Shown: positions 33,133-41,969 of the stretch, in pieces | How the letters are laid out: every line of letters starts with the position of its first letter | Position numbering within the stretch: position 1 is the first letter of the stretch | From: Marixanthomonas sp963974425 | Lineage (GTDB): Bacteria; Bacteroidota; Bacteroidia; Flavobacteriales; Flavobacteriaceae | Assembly (NCBI RefSeq): GCF_963974425.1 | Contig: NZ_CAXBCK010000014.1 | Span: 1 to 64,000, forward strand | Reading direction: 5' to 3' | Length of the DNA stretch: 64,000 bases | Made by a program: the position numbers and the translations under genes | Notes under the pieces: model-generated | Databases searched by the model: none | Told to the model about the DNA's origin: nothing | What the model saw: the letters and a program-made list of their open reading frames with translations, nothing else

Positions 33133-35511
33133 ATGGCGAGAAAGAAGAAAAAAGCAACCAAAAAAACCAAGACGCCGCGTAAAAAGATCCCTTTTACCCT
33201 TTCAAAACAGCAAAAAATTGTTTTGGGTGGTTTTTTATTTTTCTTAGGATTAGCCCTACTCCTTTCCTTTTTCTCCTATTTCTTTACATGGCAAGCAGAT
33301 CAAAGTGAAGTTGGGATTATAGCCGAACGCGAGCTAGAAACACAAAATTGGCTCAGTAAATTTGGCACCAACCTTGGACACTTTTTTGTGTACGAAGGTT
33401 TTGGTATCGCAGCTTTTATACTTGCCTTTTTAATTACCCTAACTGGAATCTATTATTTTTTCGATTATACCAAAACACAACTAAAACGATTCTGGTTTTG
33501 GGGGGTATTGGTTATGATTTGGATTGCTATATTCTTTGGCTTTTTTACGAATACCAACAGTCTGCTTAGCGGTGTCATTGGCTATGAAATTAACGACCTT
33601 TCACAAGATTATTTAGGCCTTACTGGAACTATTTTAGTGATGGTTTTTTTAGCAATCGTTTATCTTGTAATCAGATTAAATATAACGCCTGATCGAGTTG
33701 CTGCAGCTTTCAGAAAAACTAAAAAAGAATTGAAAAGTGACTTCTCTGAAGATACTTCGGAAGAAAAACCATCGCAAACAGATTATGAAAAATCTGTAGT
33801 CGATACCGTTACAACACAAGAAACGGCAACTGTTGCAGCAGATATTTCCGAAGAAAAAGAGAAAAAAATAGAGCCCGAATTGAAAACCACTCCAAAAACC
33901 GATTCAGAAAATGACGTTACCATGGAAGTGGAAGAAGCCGTTGAGGAGGAAGAAATTGAAGATGATCCTAGTAATAAATTGGTAGAAGATTTTGGAGAGT
34001 TTGACCCTACTCTAGAATTGAGTAAATATAAATTCCCCACTATTGAACTGCTAAAAGATTATACGGGCGGAAAAGGAATTACCATCAACCAAGAAGAGTT
34101 GGAGGAAAACAAAAACCGAATTGTAGAAACACTGAACAACTACAAAATTGGTATTTCAAACATTAAAGCAACAGTTGGTCCTACAGTAACTTTATATGAA
34201 ATTGTTCCTGAAGCAGGGATTCGCATTTCAAAAATTAAAAACCTAGAAGATGACATTGCCTTATCCCTTTCGGCTTTAGGGATTAGAATTATTGCCCCTA
34301 TTCCCGGCCGCGGAACCATCGGTATTGAGGTACCAAACAAAGATGCTCGCATTGTATCGATGCGTTCGGTAATTGCTTCGCCTAAATTTCAGAAAGCTGA
34401 AATGGAATTGCCGCTTGCATTAGGAAAAACAATTAGCAACGAAACTTTTGTAGTCGATCTAGCAAAAATGCCTCACATGCTTATGGCAGGTGCAACAGGG
34501 CAAGGTAAATCGGTTGGTTTAAATGCTATCCTTACTTCCCTATTGTACAGTAAGCACCCTGCCGAAGTTAAATTTGTACTCGTTGATCCTAAAAAAGTCG
34601 AGCTTACTTTATTCAACAAAATTGAACGCCATTATTTAGCCAAATTACCCGATAGCGAAGAAGCCATTATTACCGATACCAATAAAGTAATTAATACACT
34701 TAATTCACTTTGTATTGAAATGGATGACCGCTACGACTTATTAAAGGAAGCCTATTGTCGAAATATTAAAGAATATAACACCAAGTTTAAAAAACGAAAA
34801 CTCAACCCCCATGAAGGACACCGTTTCCTTCCGTATATCGTGCTAGTTATTGATGAATTTGCCGATTTAATCATGACTGCCGGTAAAGAGGTTGAAACTC
34901 CTATTGCTCGATTAGCGCAATTGGCACGTGCCATTGGCATCCATTTAATTGTCGCTACGCAACGTCCTTCGGTAAATGTAATCACGGGAATTATTAAAGC
35001 CAACTTCCCGGCACGGGTTGCTTTTAGAGTAACCAGTAAAATTGATTCGCGAACCATTTTGGACAATTCTGGAGCCGATCAATTAATTGGCCGTGGTGAT
35101 ATGTTGTTTACGCAAGGTAATGACCTGACACGATTGCAATGTGCTTTTGTGGACACCCCCGAAGTAGCTGATATTACGGACTATATTGGCTCACAAAAGG
35201 CCTACCCTGAAGCCCATCAATTACCTGAATATGAAAGCGAAGAAGGTGGCACAACTCTTGATGATATAATCGACGAACGAGATAAACTCTTTCCGCAGGC
35301 TGCCGAAGTGTTGGTTATTGCCCAGCAAGGTTCGGCTTCCTTATTACAACGGAAGTTAAAATTAGGATATAACCGTGCCGGAAGAATAATAGATCAATTA
35401 GAAGCAGCAGGAATAGTAGGACCGTTTGAAGGCAGTAAAGCCAGACAAGTATTAGTACCAACTTTAGAAGCACTTAAACAACATTTAGATAATGAAAACA
35501 ACGATGCATAA
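33133..35511 (+). CDS. ftsK: DNA translocase FtsK
   Basis: A 792-residue protein. It starts with a lysine-rich tail and about four membrane segments (residues 25-185), then an acidic linker rich in Glu (about 195-290), and the motor domain: Walker A 'AGATGQGKSVGLNA' near residue 452, Walker B 'LVIDEFADLIM' near 573 and 'ATQRPSVNVITG'. It ends in the winged-helix gamma domain ('SLLQRKLKLGYNRAGRIIDQ'). It pumps DNA at the septum and aids dimer resolution. The linker is much shorter than in E. coli FtsK. lolA starts inside its last codons. Confidence 0.95.
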   Translation: MARKKKKATKKTKTPRKKIPFTLSKQQKIVLGGFLFFLGLALLLSFFSYFFTWQADQSEVGIIAERELETQNWLSKFGTNLGHFFVYEGFGIAAFILAFLITLTGIYYFFDYTKTQLKRFWFWGVLVMIWIAIFFGFFTNTNSLLSGVIGYEINDLSQDYLGLTGTILVMVFLAIVYLVIRLNITPDRVAAAFRKTKKELKSDFSEDTSEEKPSQTDYEKSVVDTVTTQETATVAADISEEKEKKIEPELKTTPKTDSENDVTMEVEEAVEEEEIEDDPSNKLVEDFGEFDPTLELSKYKFPTIELLKDYTGGKGITINQEELEENKNRIVETLNNYKIGISNIKATVGPTVTLYEIVPEAGIRISKIKNLEDDIALSLSALGIRIIAPIPGRGTIGIEVPNKDARIVSMRSVIASPKFQKAEMELPLALGKTISNETFVVDLAKMPHMLMAGATGQGKSVGLNAILTSLLYSKHPAEVKFVLVDPKKVELTLFNKIERHYLAKLPDSEEAIITDTNKVINTLNSLCIEMDDRYDLLKEAYCRNIKEYNTKFKKRKLNPHEGHRFLPYIVLVIDEFADLIMTAGKEVETPIARLAQLARAIGIHLIVATQRPSVNVITGIIKANFPARVAFRVTSKIDSRTILDNSGADQLIGRGDMLFTQGNDLTRLQCAFVDTPEVADITDYIGSQKAYPEAHQLPEYESEEGGTTLDDIIDERDKLFPQAAEVLVIAQQGSASLLQRKLKLGYNRAGRIIDQLEAAGIVGPFEGSKARQVLVPTLEALKQHLDNENNDA

Positions 35512-36154
35512 ATTGAAAACAGCAACTTTTATAGTCTTAGCATGTTTATCAGTAACCTTTTTACAGGCTCAAGAAGCCAAAAGTTTGTTGAATGAAGTTT
35601 CAACAAAGGCAAAAAGCTACGATAATATTAAAATTGATTTTAAGTATAACTTGAATAATACCAAAGAAAATGTAAGTCAAGATACCCGTGGCGATGTTAC
35701 CATTTCAGGAGAAAAATATGTTTTGAATATGTTGGGAACCACCAGTATGTTCGATGGGAAAAAGATTTACACCATTGTCCCTGAAGATGAAGAGGTAACT
35801 ATTTCAAACTACAACCCAAAAAACGATAAGCAGATTACTCCTTCAAAGATGCTTACGTTTTATGAAAACGGATATCGTTATAAAATGGATGTTACGCAAA
35901 ATGTAAAAGGTCGTAAAATTCAGTTTGTAAAATTGATACCTATTGATTCAAATGCTGAAATTAAAGATATTTTACTAGGTATAGATGTACAAACTAAGCA
36001 CATTTATAAGTTAATACAGACCGATGCTAACGGTACTACCTATACATTAACGGTTAATTCGTTTAAAACTGATCAACCACTTTCCAAAACTTTGTTCAGT
36101 TTTGATGAATCAAAATATGAATCTGACGGGTACTATATTAATAAGCTTGATTAA
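35492..36154 (+). CDS. lolA: LolA-like outer-membrane lipoprotein carrier
   Basis: A 220-residue periplasmic protein with a signal peptide ending 'FLQAQ'. The mature part follows the LolA pattern: 'AKSLLNEVSTKAKSYDNIKI', 'TRGDVTISGEKYVLNMLGTT', 'MFDGKKIYTIVPEDEE' and a beta-rich C-terminus. LolA carries lipoproteins across the periplasm from LolCDE to the outer membrane. The start overlaps the ftsK end by 20 bp; a second ATG at 35504 gives a shorter signal peptide and is equally possible. It continues the ftsK-lolA-lptF-ribBA order common in Flavobacteria. Confidence 0.88.
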   Translation: MKTTMHKLKTATFIVLACLSVTFLQAQEAKSLLNEVSTKAKSYDNIKIDFKYNLNNTKENVSQDTRGDVTISGEKYVLNMLGTTSMFDGKKIYTIVPEDEEVTISNYNPKNDKQITPSKMLTFYENGYRYKMDVTQNVKGRKIQFVKLIPIDSNAEIKDILLGIDVQTKHIYKLIQTDANGTTYTLTVNSFKTDQPLSKTLFSFDESKYESDGYYINKLD

Positions 36155-36201
36155 TTACAACCTTCTTTGATTAAGCATAATCACAATCATCTTTATTATG
36201 T

Positions 36202-36209
36202 TATTTTTG
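36202..36209 (+). promoter_or_regulatory. -7 box directly before lptF
   Basis: TATTTTTG fits TAnnTTTG and ends 7 nt before the lptF ATG. A start from here would give a leaderless or nearly leaderless message. It may be a secondary promoter inside the ftsK-lolA-lptF unit or a chance match. Confidence 0.35.
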
Positions 36210-36216
36210 TAGCCAA

Positions 36217-37665
36217 ATGAAGATTTTAGACAGATACATTTTAACTACCTATTTGAAAACGTTCTTGAGCGTTTTCATTATTTTAATGTTCATCTTTGTA
36301 CTGCAAACCATTTGGTTATACATTTCAGAACTAGCAGGTAAAGATCTTGATGTCTGGATTGTGCTCAAGTTTCTTTGGTACGTTTCTCCACGATTAATTC
36401 CATTAGTATTACCACTCACCGTTTTAGTGACGTCTTTAATGGTTTTCGGAAGCTTTGCTGAAAAGTATGAATTTGCCGCTATGAAATCTACAGGAATCTC
36501 ACTACAGAGGTCCATGCGGGTGCTTATGGTGTTTATAGCCATACTATCGATAACTGCTTTTTTCTTTGCCAATAATGTTATTCCTTATTCAGAATATAAA
36601 TGGCAAAATTTACGGCGAAACATTGCGCAAACAAAACCTTCTATGGTAGTTACCGAAGGGCAGTTCAACCAAATTGATAATTTCAATATTAAGGTTGCAA
36701 AGAAGAGTGGTGATCAAGATCAGTTTTTAGACAACGTCGTTATTCACAAAAAAAATAACGATAAACCCAACGGAAATTATACGGTTATTATTGCAGACAC
36801 GGGCGAGCTAGCTAGCGAAGAAGGCAGCAATACCCTTTCCTTAATCTTAAACGATGGTAATTATTATGAAGATGTACAGGTTAAAGATATAAAAGACCAA
36901 AAAAGAGAGCCTTTCGCCAAAAGTGAGTTTAAAGAATACATCATAAATATTGATCTCACCGAGCTTAACAATGCAGATTTCGACAAAGACAACAACTACA
37001 ATAATGAAAATATGTACACCACTGGCGAATTGGTTGTGGAGCTTGATTCGTTATCTGGAAGTTATAATGCCGATGTGAAGTCTTTTTCAAACAATATGTA
37101 TTTTAGAAGTGGTATTTCAAAGTTTGGCACTCATCACACATCGTTAGACCGAAAAGAAATAGATACTGATACGATCAATACTATTTTAGATATTTTTAAT
37201 ACATCCGAAAAGGTCCGTATTTTAGATCTTGCTATCAATAATTCTCGGGGAACTATACAATCTGTAGAGGCTAAAAAAAGGGACTTTTTCGTAAAATCGA
37301 AACGACTCAATAAATTTGAGATAGCTTTTCACGAAAAGTATGTCTTAGGCGTAGCTTGTATCATTCTCTTTTTCGTTGGCGCCCCCTTAGGTGCCATTAT
37401 TAGAAAAGGAGGAATGGGGTTGCCTATGGTGGTAGCTGTTCTTCTATTTTTAACGTATCACTTTATAGGTATTTTTGCCAAAAATAGCGCTGAAGATGGT
37501 ACCATGCATCCGTTTATTGCTACATGGCTTAGTACGGCAATTATGTTCCCCTTGAGTATTTGGCTTACGTATAGAGCTACCACAGATCAAGGCATCGTGG
37601 ATATTGATTCTTTTCTACAACGAATTGGTAAGCTGTTTAAAAAGAAAGAGGAAAAAGAAGAATAA
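36217..37665 (+). CDS. LptF/LptG-family permease (YjgP/YjgQ)
   Basis: A 482-residue inner-membrane protein of the LPS export ABC transporter. Three membrane segments lie near the N-terminus (residues 10-120) and three near the C-terminus (380-460), with a large periplasmic beta-jellyroll region between (about 140-365). 'ILDRYILTTYLKTFLSVF' and 'PLVLPLTVLVTSLMVFGSFA' with 'YEFAAMKSTGISLQR' are characteristic coupling segments. Whether it is the F or G subunit cannot be told reliably. It helps lift lipopolysaccharide from the inner membrane to the Lpt bridge, which fits the downstream surface-polysaccharide region. Confidence 0.9.
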   Translation: MKILDRYILTTYLKTFLSVFIILMFIFVLQTIWLYISELAGKDLDVWIVLKFLWYVSPRLIPLVLPLTVLVTSLMVFGSFAEKYEFAAMKSTGISLQRSMRVLMVFIAILSITAFFFANNVIPYSEYKWQNLRRNIAQTKPSMVVTEGQFNQIDNFNIKVAKKSGDQDQFLDNVVIHKKNNDKPNGNYTVIIADTGELASEEGSNTLSLILNDGNYYEDVQVKDIKDQKREPFAKSEFKEYIINIDLTELNNADFDKDNNYNNENMYTTGELVVELDSLSGSYNADVKSFSNNMYFRSGISKFGTHHTSLDRKEIDTDTINTILDIFNTSEKVRILDLAINNSRGTIQSVEAKKRDFFVKSKRLNKFEIAFHEKYVLGVACIILFFVGAPLGAIIRKGGMGLPMVVAVLLFLTYHFIGIFAKNSAEDGTMHPFIATWLSTAIMFPLSIWLTYRATTDQGIVDIDSFLQRIGKLFKKKEEKEE

Positions 37666-37726
37666 ACTTTTATTATATTTCAAAACTGTCTTTCTATAAA
37701 ACTTCTTTCATTTAGCTCGCATTACG

Positions 37727-37734
37727 TATCTTTG
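37727..37734 (+). promoter_or_regulatory. -7 box of ribBA
   Basis: TATCTTTG fits TAnnTTTG and lies 18 nt before the ribBA ATG. The gap after lptF is only 87 bp and has no room for an FMN riboswitch. No clear -33 element. Confidence 0.5.
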
Positions 37735-37752
37735 CATCCATAATTAAACGCT

Positions 37753-38901
37753 ATGATTCCTACGGAAAAAGAAACCACTATACAGTTAAATACTATTAAA
37801 GAAGCCATTGAAGATATTAAAAATGGTAAGGTTGTAATCGTTGTTGATGATGAAAATCGTGAAAATGAAGGCGATTTTATCGCTGCAGCTGAAATGGTAA
37901 CACCTGAAATGATCAACTTTATGGCCACACACGGTCGAGGTCTTATTTGTGCGCCTTTAACCGAAGAACGCTGTAACGAATTAAGCTTAAACATGATGGT
38001 GGAGAATAATACTGTTTTACACCACACACAGTTTACGGTTTCTGTAGATTTAATTGGTCACGGTTGTACTACCGGAATTTCGGTACACGATAGATCCAAA
38101 ACCATACAATCGTTAGTTAATAAAGAAACAAAACCTAATGATTTAGGAAGACCAGGACACATTTTCCCGTTGCGTGCCAAAGAAGGTGGTGTTCTAAGAA
38201 GAACTGGACATACCGAAGCCGCTATCGATTTAGCACGATTGGCTGGATTAGAGCCAGCAGGTATTTTGGTTGAAATCTTAAATGAAGATGGAACCATGGC
38301 CAGGCTTCCACAATTAGTGGAGGTAGCACAAAAATTCGACCTTAAATTAATTTCTATTGAAGATTTGGTTGCATACCGAATGGAGCACGATTCTTTAATT
38401 GAAAAAAAGGAAGACTTTGATATTAATACCAAGTTTGGTAAATACCGACTACGAGCGTATAAACAAACCACCAACGATCAAGTGCATATCGCTCTTACCA
38501 AAGGAAGTTGGAAAGAAAATGAACCTGTTCCTGTGCGTGTAAATGCGACTTTGGTAAACAGTGATATATTAGCGGCTTTAACTAATAATGCCGAAAAGAA
38601 ATTGGATGATATGTTTAATGTCATCAATAACGCAGAAAAAGGTGCTATTGTATTTATAAATCAGCAGAGCCAATCGCTTAATCTTTTAAATCGATTAAAA
38701 GAATTGAAAGACAATCAAAGCGATGACGATGTATCAAAAGCACCACGTATTAAAATGGACAATAAAGATTTTGGCATTGGCGCCCAAATATTGCACGATT
38801 TAGGAATTCATAAATTACGCTTAATCTCTAACAGTGAACAGACTAAGCGTGTTGGGATGATTGGTTATGGACTAGAGATTATCGAATATGTGAATTATTA
38901 A
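37753..38901 (+). CDS. ribB: RibBA-type protein: active DHBP synthase half, degenerate GTP cyclohydrolase II half
   Basis: A 382-residue two-domain protein. Residues 1-205 form 3,4-dihydroxy-2-butanone-4-phosphate synthase with the acidic loop 'VVDDENRENEGDFI', 'THGRGLICAPLT' and 'HTEAAIDLARLAGL'; it makes the four-carbon riboflavin precursor from ribulose 5-phosphate. Residues 210-382 align with GTP cyclohydrolase II, but the zinc cysteines (expected in a CxxG...CDC-type motif) are absent: the region reads 'VPVRVNATLVNSDILAAL'. The catalytic 'QEGRGIGL' is replaced by 'NQQSQSLNLL'. That half is probably structural or regulatory only, and a separate ribA must exist elsewhere. Confidence 0.88.
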   Translation: MIPTEKETTIQLNTIKEAIEDIKNGKVVIVVDDENRENEGDFIAAAEMVTPEMINFMATHGRGLICAPLTEERCNELSLNMMVENNTVLHHTQFTVSVDLIGHGCTTGISVHDRSKTIQSLVNKETKPNDLGRPGHIFPLRAKEGGVLRRTGHTEAAIDLARLAGLEPAGILVEILNEDGTMARLPQLVEVAQKFDLKLISIEDLVAYRMEHDSLIEKKEDFDINTKFGKYRLRAYKQTTNDQVHIALTKGSWKENEPVPVRVNATLVNSDILAALTNNAEKKLDDMFNVINNAEKGAIVFINQQSQSLNLLNRLKELKDNQSDDDVSKAPRIKMDNKDFGIGAQILHDLGIHKLRLISNSEQTKRVGMIGYGLEIIEYVNY

Positions 38902-38941
38902 AATGTAAGACTCATATGCTTCCATTTAAAATGCAGCCTTA

Positions 38942-39057
38942 GTCATTTCGACGATAGGAGAAATCACACACACCTCCTTTTCTATATTTACTTTTTATTT
39001 AAAATTATGGCTGTTTACTCAAATGGGGTTTCTCAGTTGTTCCTCCTTCGAAATGAC
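38942..39057. repeat. Inverted-repeat intergenic element, REP/MITE-like
   Basis: GTCATTTCGA (38942-38951) and its exact complement TCGAAATGAC (39048-39057) bound 116 bp of non-coding DNA between ribBA and the convergent KdnA-like gene. The arms continue with partial similarity (GGAGAAATC inside the left arm; GGTTTCTC and CCTCC inside the right). 'GTCATTTCGACG..GGAGAAATC' elements recur between genes in many Flavobacteriaceae as I remember them. No coding capacity is visible. Confidence 0.55.
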
Positions 39058-39066
39058 AACGCACTA

Positions 39067-40260
39067 TTAAAGCACCGACTGTATCGCCTTTTTCATAGCC
39101 TCTGCCCTATTTTTAACTTCGGCTTCGGTCCATCCTATTTTTATTAAAGAAGAAATGGTACGGCTCATCCACGCATCACTTTTTGAAAAGTCGGTATTGT
39201 TTAAATCTTGAATTTGATTTTTAATTTCAGAAGAAAGTAGCGCCAAAGATTTTAAGTTACGAAGGTGTTCCCAACCGTTTATATAATGCCAATTATTGGT
39301 GTACCAGTAAAAACAAGCTTCTACCCCACTTTCAGATAATGCTTTGTGTGCTTTTGTGGCTACTGCTTCAGAAGGTAAAAAGAAGTTTAAAAAGGAATAA
39401 TTTTCTTCTCCACCTTCCGGAACACGTCTAAAGGTTACTCCTTTAATTGTTTCTAATACCTCTCGAATAATAGTATAATTCTTTTTTTGAGTAGCAAGAA
39501 TAGCATCTAACTTATCTAATTGCGCGATCCCTACGGCTGCATTTAATTCAGAAATACGAAAGTTATAGCCCAAATGCGGATGTGTTTCAGCACCGCGATC
39601 AGTACCTACGTGATCGTGACCGTGATCTTGATATTGATCGGCATTAACAGCATATTTCTCAGAATTTGTAATTACAGCACCACCTTCGCCACATGTAATT
39701 GTTTTCACATAATCAAATGAAAAACATCCTAAATCACCATAACTACCTAATGGCTTTCCTTCAAAAGTGCCGCCAATAGCTTGGCAGGCATCTTCTAATA
39801 GCAGTAAGTTATGTTTATCACATATTTGTTTCAGTGCCCATAAATCTGCCATAGAACCGCACATATGTACTGGCATAATACATTTTGTTTTTGGAGTGAT
39901 AGCATTTTCTACAGCTTTTGGATCTAATGTTAGTGTATCGTCAATATCTACTAATACCGGAACAGCCCCTAACATCATTATTGATTCAAAACTAGCAACA
40001 AATGTAAAGGTGGGCATAATTACTTCATCTCCGGCTCCTACTCCGGCAGAAGCTAATGCTACAGTTAAAGCAGAAGTTCCGCTTGAGACTAGCTGGCAAT
40101 GCGCGCTTTGCATTCGTTGAGCAAATGTTGTTTCAAATTGCTTCGCTTTCCAATGGCCATTTCTCATTCCATCAAAACCATAGCGCATTAATACACCACT
40201 CTCTAATACGTCATTCACTTGTTTGCGCTCTTCAGCACCAAATACTTCAAATCCAGGCAT
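39067..40260 (-). CDS. KdnA-like DegT-family aminotransferase (8-amino-3,8-dideoxy-octulosonate synthesis)
   Basis: A 397-residue PLP enzyme from the ATG at 40260 (MPGFEVFGAEERKQVNDVLE); the in-frame extension upstream is rejected because family members start exactly here. The PLP lysine is in 'FDYVKTITCGEGGAVITN' and the sugar aminotransferase motif 'LLEDACQAIGGTF' is present. 'DHGHDHVGTDRGAETHP', 'GFDGMRNGHWKAK' and 'CFYWYTNNWHYINGWEHL' closely match my memory of Shewanella KdnA, which aminates an 8-oxo-Kdo intermediate to give Kdo8N for lipopolysaccharide. The partner KdnB (an iron alcohol dehydrogenase relative) is not in the window. Another sugar aminotransferase function is the alternative. 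Confidence 0.7.
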   Translation of the reverse strand: MPGFEVFGAEERKQVNDVLESGVLMRYGFDGMRNGHWKAKQFETTFAQRMQSAHCQLVSSGTSALTVALASAGVGAGDEVIMPTFTFVASFESIMMLGAVPVLVDIDDTLTLDPKAVENAITPKTKCIMPVHMCGSMADLWALKQICDKHNLLLLEDACQAIGGTFEGKPLGSYGDLGCFSFDYVKTITCGEGGAVITNSEKYAVNADQYQDHGHDHVGTDRGAETHPHLGYNFRISELNAAVGIAQLDKLDAILATQKKNYTIIREVLETIKGVTFRRVPEGGEENYSFLNFFLPSEAVATKAHKALSESGVEACFYWYTNNWHYINGWEHLRNLKSLALLSSEIKNQIQDLNNTDFSKSDAWMSRTISSLIKIGWTEAEVKNRAEAMKKAIQSVL

Positions 40261-40405
40261 AGTTTGTTTTTTCTTGTAAACAAAGGTAGGACTTGCCTTT
40301 TGAAGTTGCAAGTGAAGTATGCGGTGTTTATGTTTATTTAAGTAGTCCTTTTTTACTGTTATAATTTGTAAGAATTTACTATTGATTTCCTACAAAACAA
40401 TGAAC

Positions 40406-40449
40406 TATCTATGGAGTATCTATGGAGTATCTATGGAGTATCTATGGAG
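40406..40449. repeat. Four perfect 11-bp tandem repeats
   Basis: TATCTATGGAG occurs four times head-to-tail without a mismatch (40406, 40417, 40428, 40439). The array lies in the 297-bp gap between the divergent KdnA-like gene and lysA, 108 bp before lysA. A period of 11 bp places each copy on nearly the same face of the helix. The rest of the gap is A/T-rich with no gene. Confidence 0.9.
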
Positions 40450-40557
40450 CATTCTTTTACTTCTTTTTAAATTTTACCATTTTATTAGTAGTTAACTCGC
40501 TTATTCCTATTAATTTTAGCAACTTTTTTAACCTTTAATTTTTTTAAAACTAAGATT

Positions 40558-41763
40558 ATGACAAATCAAGACCTTTTAGCCGTAGCGCAAGAGTTTGGAA
40601 GCCCAGTTTATGTATATGATGCTGATACTATAAAAAAACAGTATAAAACGCTAACAAATTCTTTTAAACAGGTTAAGAAGGTGAAGATTCATTATGCTGT
40701 AAAAGCCTTGTCTAATATTTCAGTTTTAAAACTGCTTAGCTCCTTAGGTAGTGGTTTGGACACCGTTTCCATTCAAGAAGTGCGTTTAGGTATAGAAGCT
40801 GGTGTAGACCCAAAGAATATTATTTACACGCCAAACGGCGTCTCCTTAGAAGAAATTGAAATTGCCGCAAAATTGGGTGTGCAAATCAATATTGATAACC
40901 TTTCCATTTTAGAACAATTTGGAACGAAGCACCCAACGATCCCGGTGTGTATTCGTATTAATCCACACGTTATGGCAGGTGGAAACACCAATATTTCTGT
41001 GGGCCATATAGATAGTAAATTCGGAATTTCGATTCACCAATTGCCCTTGATGGAACGTATTGTTGAAAATACAGCCATGACTATTAACGGTATCCATATG
41101 CACACGGGTAGTGATATTCTAGATATTGAAGTATTTTTATATGCTGCTGAAATTTTATTTGAAACCGCTAAGCACTTCAAAAACCTAGAATTTATTGACT
41201 TTGGTAGCGGATTTAAAGTACCCTATAAAAAAGATGATATTGAAACAGATGTTTCAGAATTAGGAAAAAAACTAAGCAAGCGCTTTAATGAGTTTTGCAA
41301 AGACTACGGGAAGGAATTAACCCTAGCTTTTGAACCTGGTAAATTTCTGGTAAGTGAAGCTGGTAAATTTTTAGTACAAGTAAACGTAGTGAAGCAAACT
41401 ACCTCTACCGTTTTTGCACAGGTAGATAGCGGGTTTAACCATTTAATACGACCCATGTTATACGGATCGCAGCACGAGATTGAAAATGTATCAAACCCTA
41501 AAGGGAAAGAGCGTTTTTACAGTGTGGTTGGGTATATATGTGAAACTGACACGTTTGCAAATAATAGGAGAATTTCAGAGATTCGCGAAGGCGATATTTT
41601 GGCGTTCAGTAATGCTGGGGCGTATTGTTTTTCTATGGCGAGCAATTACAATTCAAGATATCGCCCAGCCGAAGTACTTTGGTACAAAGGAAAAGCGCAT
41701 TTGATTAGAAAAAGGGAAACGTTTGAAGATATCCTTTCCAACCAACAGGTAATTGAATTATAG
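40558..41763 (+). CDS. lysA: Diaminopimelate decarboxylase
   Basis: A 401-residue fold-III PLP decarboxylase. The PLP lysine is Lys49 in 'IHYAVKALSN'; 'GIHMHTGSDI' stands for the usual H-x-GS segment and 'LAFEPGKFLVSEAG' and 'GYICETDTFA' carry the substrate and dimer-interface residues (EPGR is EPGK here). It makes L-lysine from meso-diaminopimelate in the last step of the pathway. It stands alone between the tandem repeats and its own terminator. Confidence 0.95.
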   Translation: MTNQDLLAVAQEFGSPVYVYDADTIKKQYKTLTNSFKQVKKVKIHYAVKALSNISVLKLLSSLGSGLDTVSIQEVRLGIEAGVDPKNIIYTPNGVSLEEIEIAAKLGVQINIDNLSILEQFGTKHPTIPVCIRINPHVMAGGNTNISVGHIDSKFGISIHQLPLMERIVENTAMTINGIHMHTGSDILDIEVFLYAAEILFETAKHFKNLEFIDFGSGFKVPYKKDDIETDVSELGKKLSKRFNEFCKDYGKELTLAFEPGKFLVSEAGKFLVQVNVVKQTTSTVFAQVDSGFNHLIRPMLYGSQHEIENVSNPKGKERFYSVVGYICETDTFANNRRISEIREGDILAFSNAGAYCFSMASNYNSRYRPAEVLWYKGKAHLIRKRETFEDILSNQQVIEL

Positions 41764-41768
41764 TAATC

Positions 41769-41792
41769 AGCCCCTTAGTTGGGGCTTTTTTA
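41769..41792 (+). terminator. Terminator of lysA
   Basis: AGCCCC-ttagtt-GGGGCT followed by TTTTTA: a 6-bp, G/C-rich stem beginning 6 nt after the lysA stop. Confidence 0.85.
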
Positions 41793-41806
41793 TTATTTTT
41801 CAGAAT

Positions 41807-41938
41807 ATGAAACTCACTAAACTACAATTGATTTTAATCAGTATTGGAATACTAGTCACCATAATCGGACTTATTACCGGGTGGTACCTATTTATTTTTC
41901 TTTGGTTGCCTTTGGGGTTTTTATTTAGAAAGAAGTGA
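41807..41938 (+). CDS. Small two-helix membrane protein (43 aa)
   Basis: ATG at 41807 (MKLTKLQLILISIGILVTII) with a basic start, two closely spaced hydrophobic helices (about 7-24 and 26-39) and a basic end 'FLFRKK'. Basic ends around a hairpin-like hydrophobic core are typical of real small membrane proteins. It lies between the lysA terminator and the polysaccharide promoter and could be a short independent gene. I do not recognise a family. The remaining sequence to 42062 holds the promoter of the next operon. Confidence 0.45.
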   Translation: MKLTKLQLILISIGILVTIIGLITGWYLFIFLWLPLGFLFRKK

Positions 41939-41969
41939 TTTAAAACATAAGAATAAGGTATTATTAGAG

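Noticed and set aside
37666..37752. FMN riboswitch in front of ribBA
   Set aside because: The gap is only 87 nt, already holds a promoter box 18 nt before the ATG, and shows none of the conserved stem-loop layout.
40406..40449. CRISPR array
   Set aside because: The repeats are 11 bp and directly adjacent with no spacers, and no cas gene is present.
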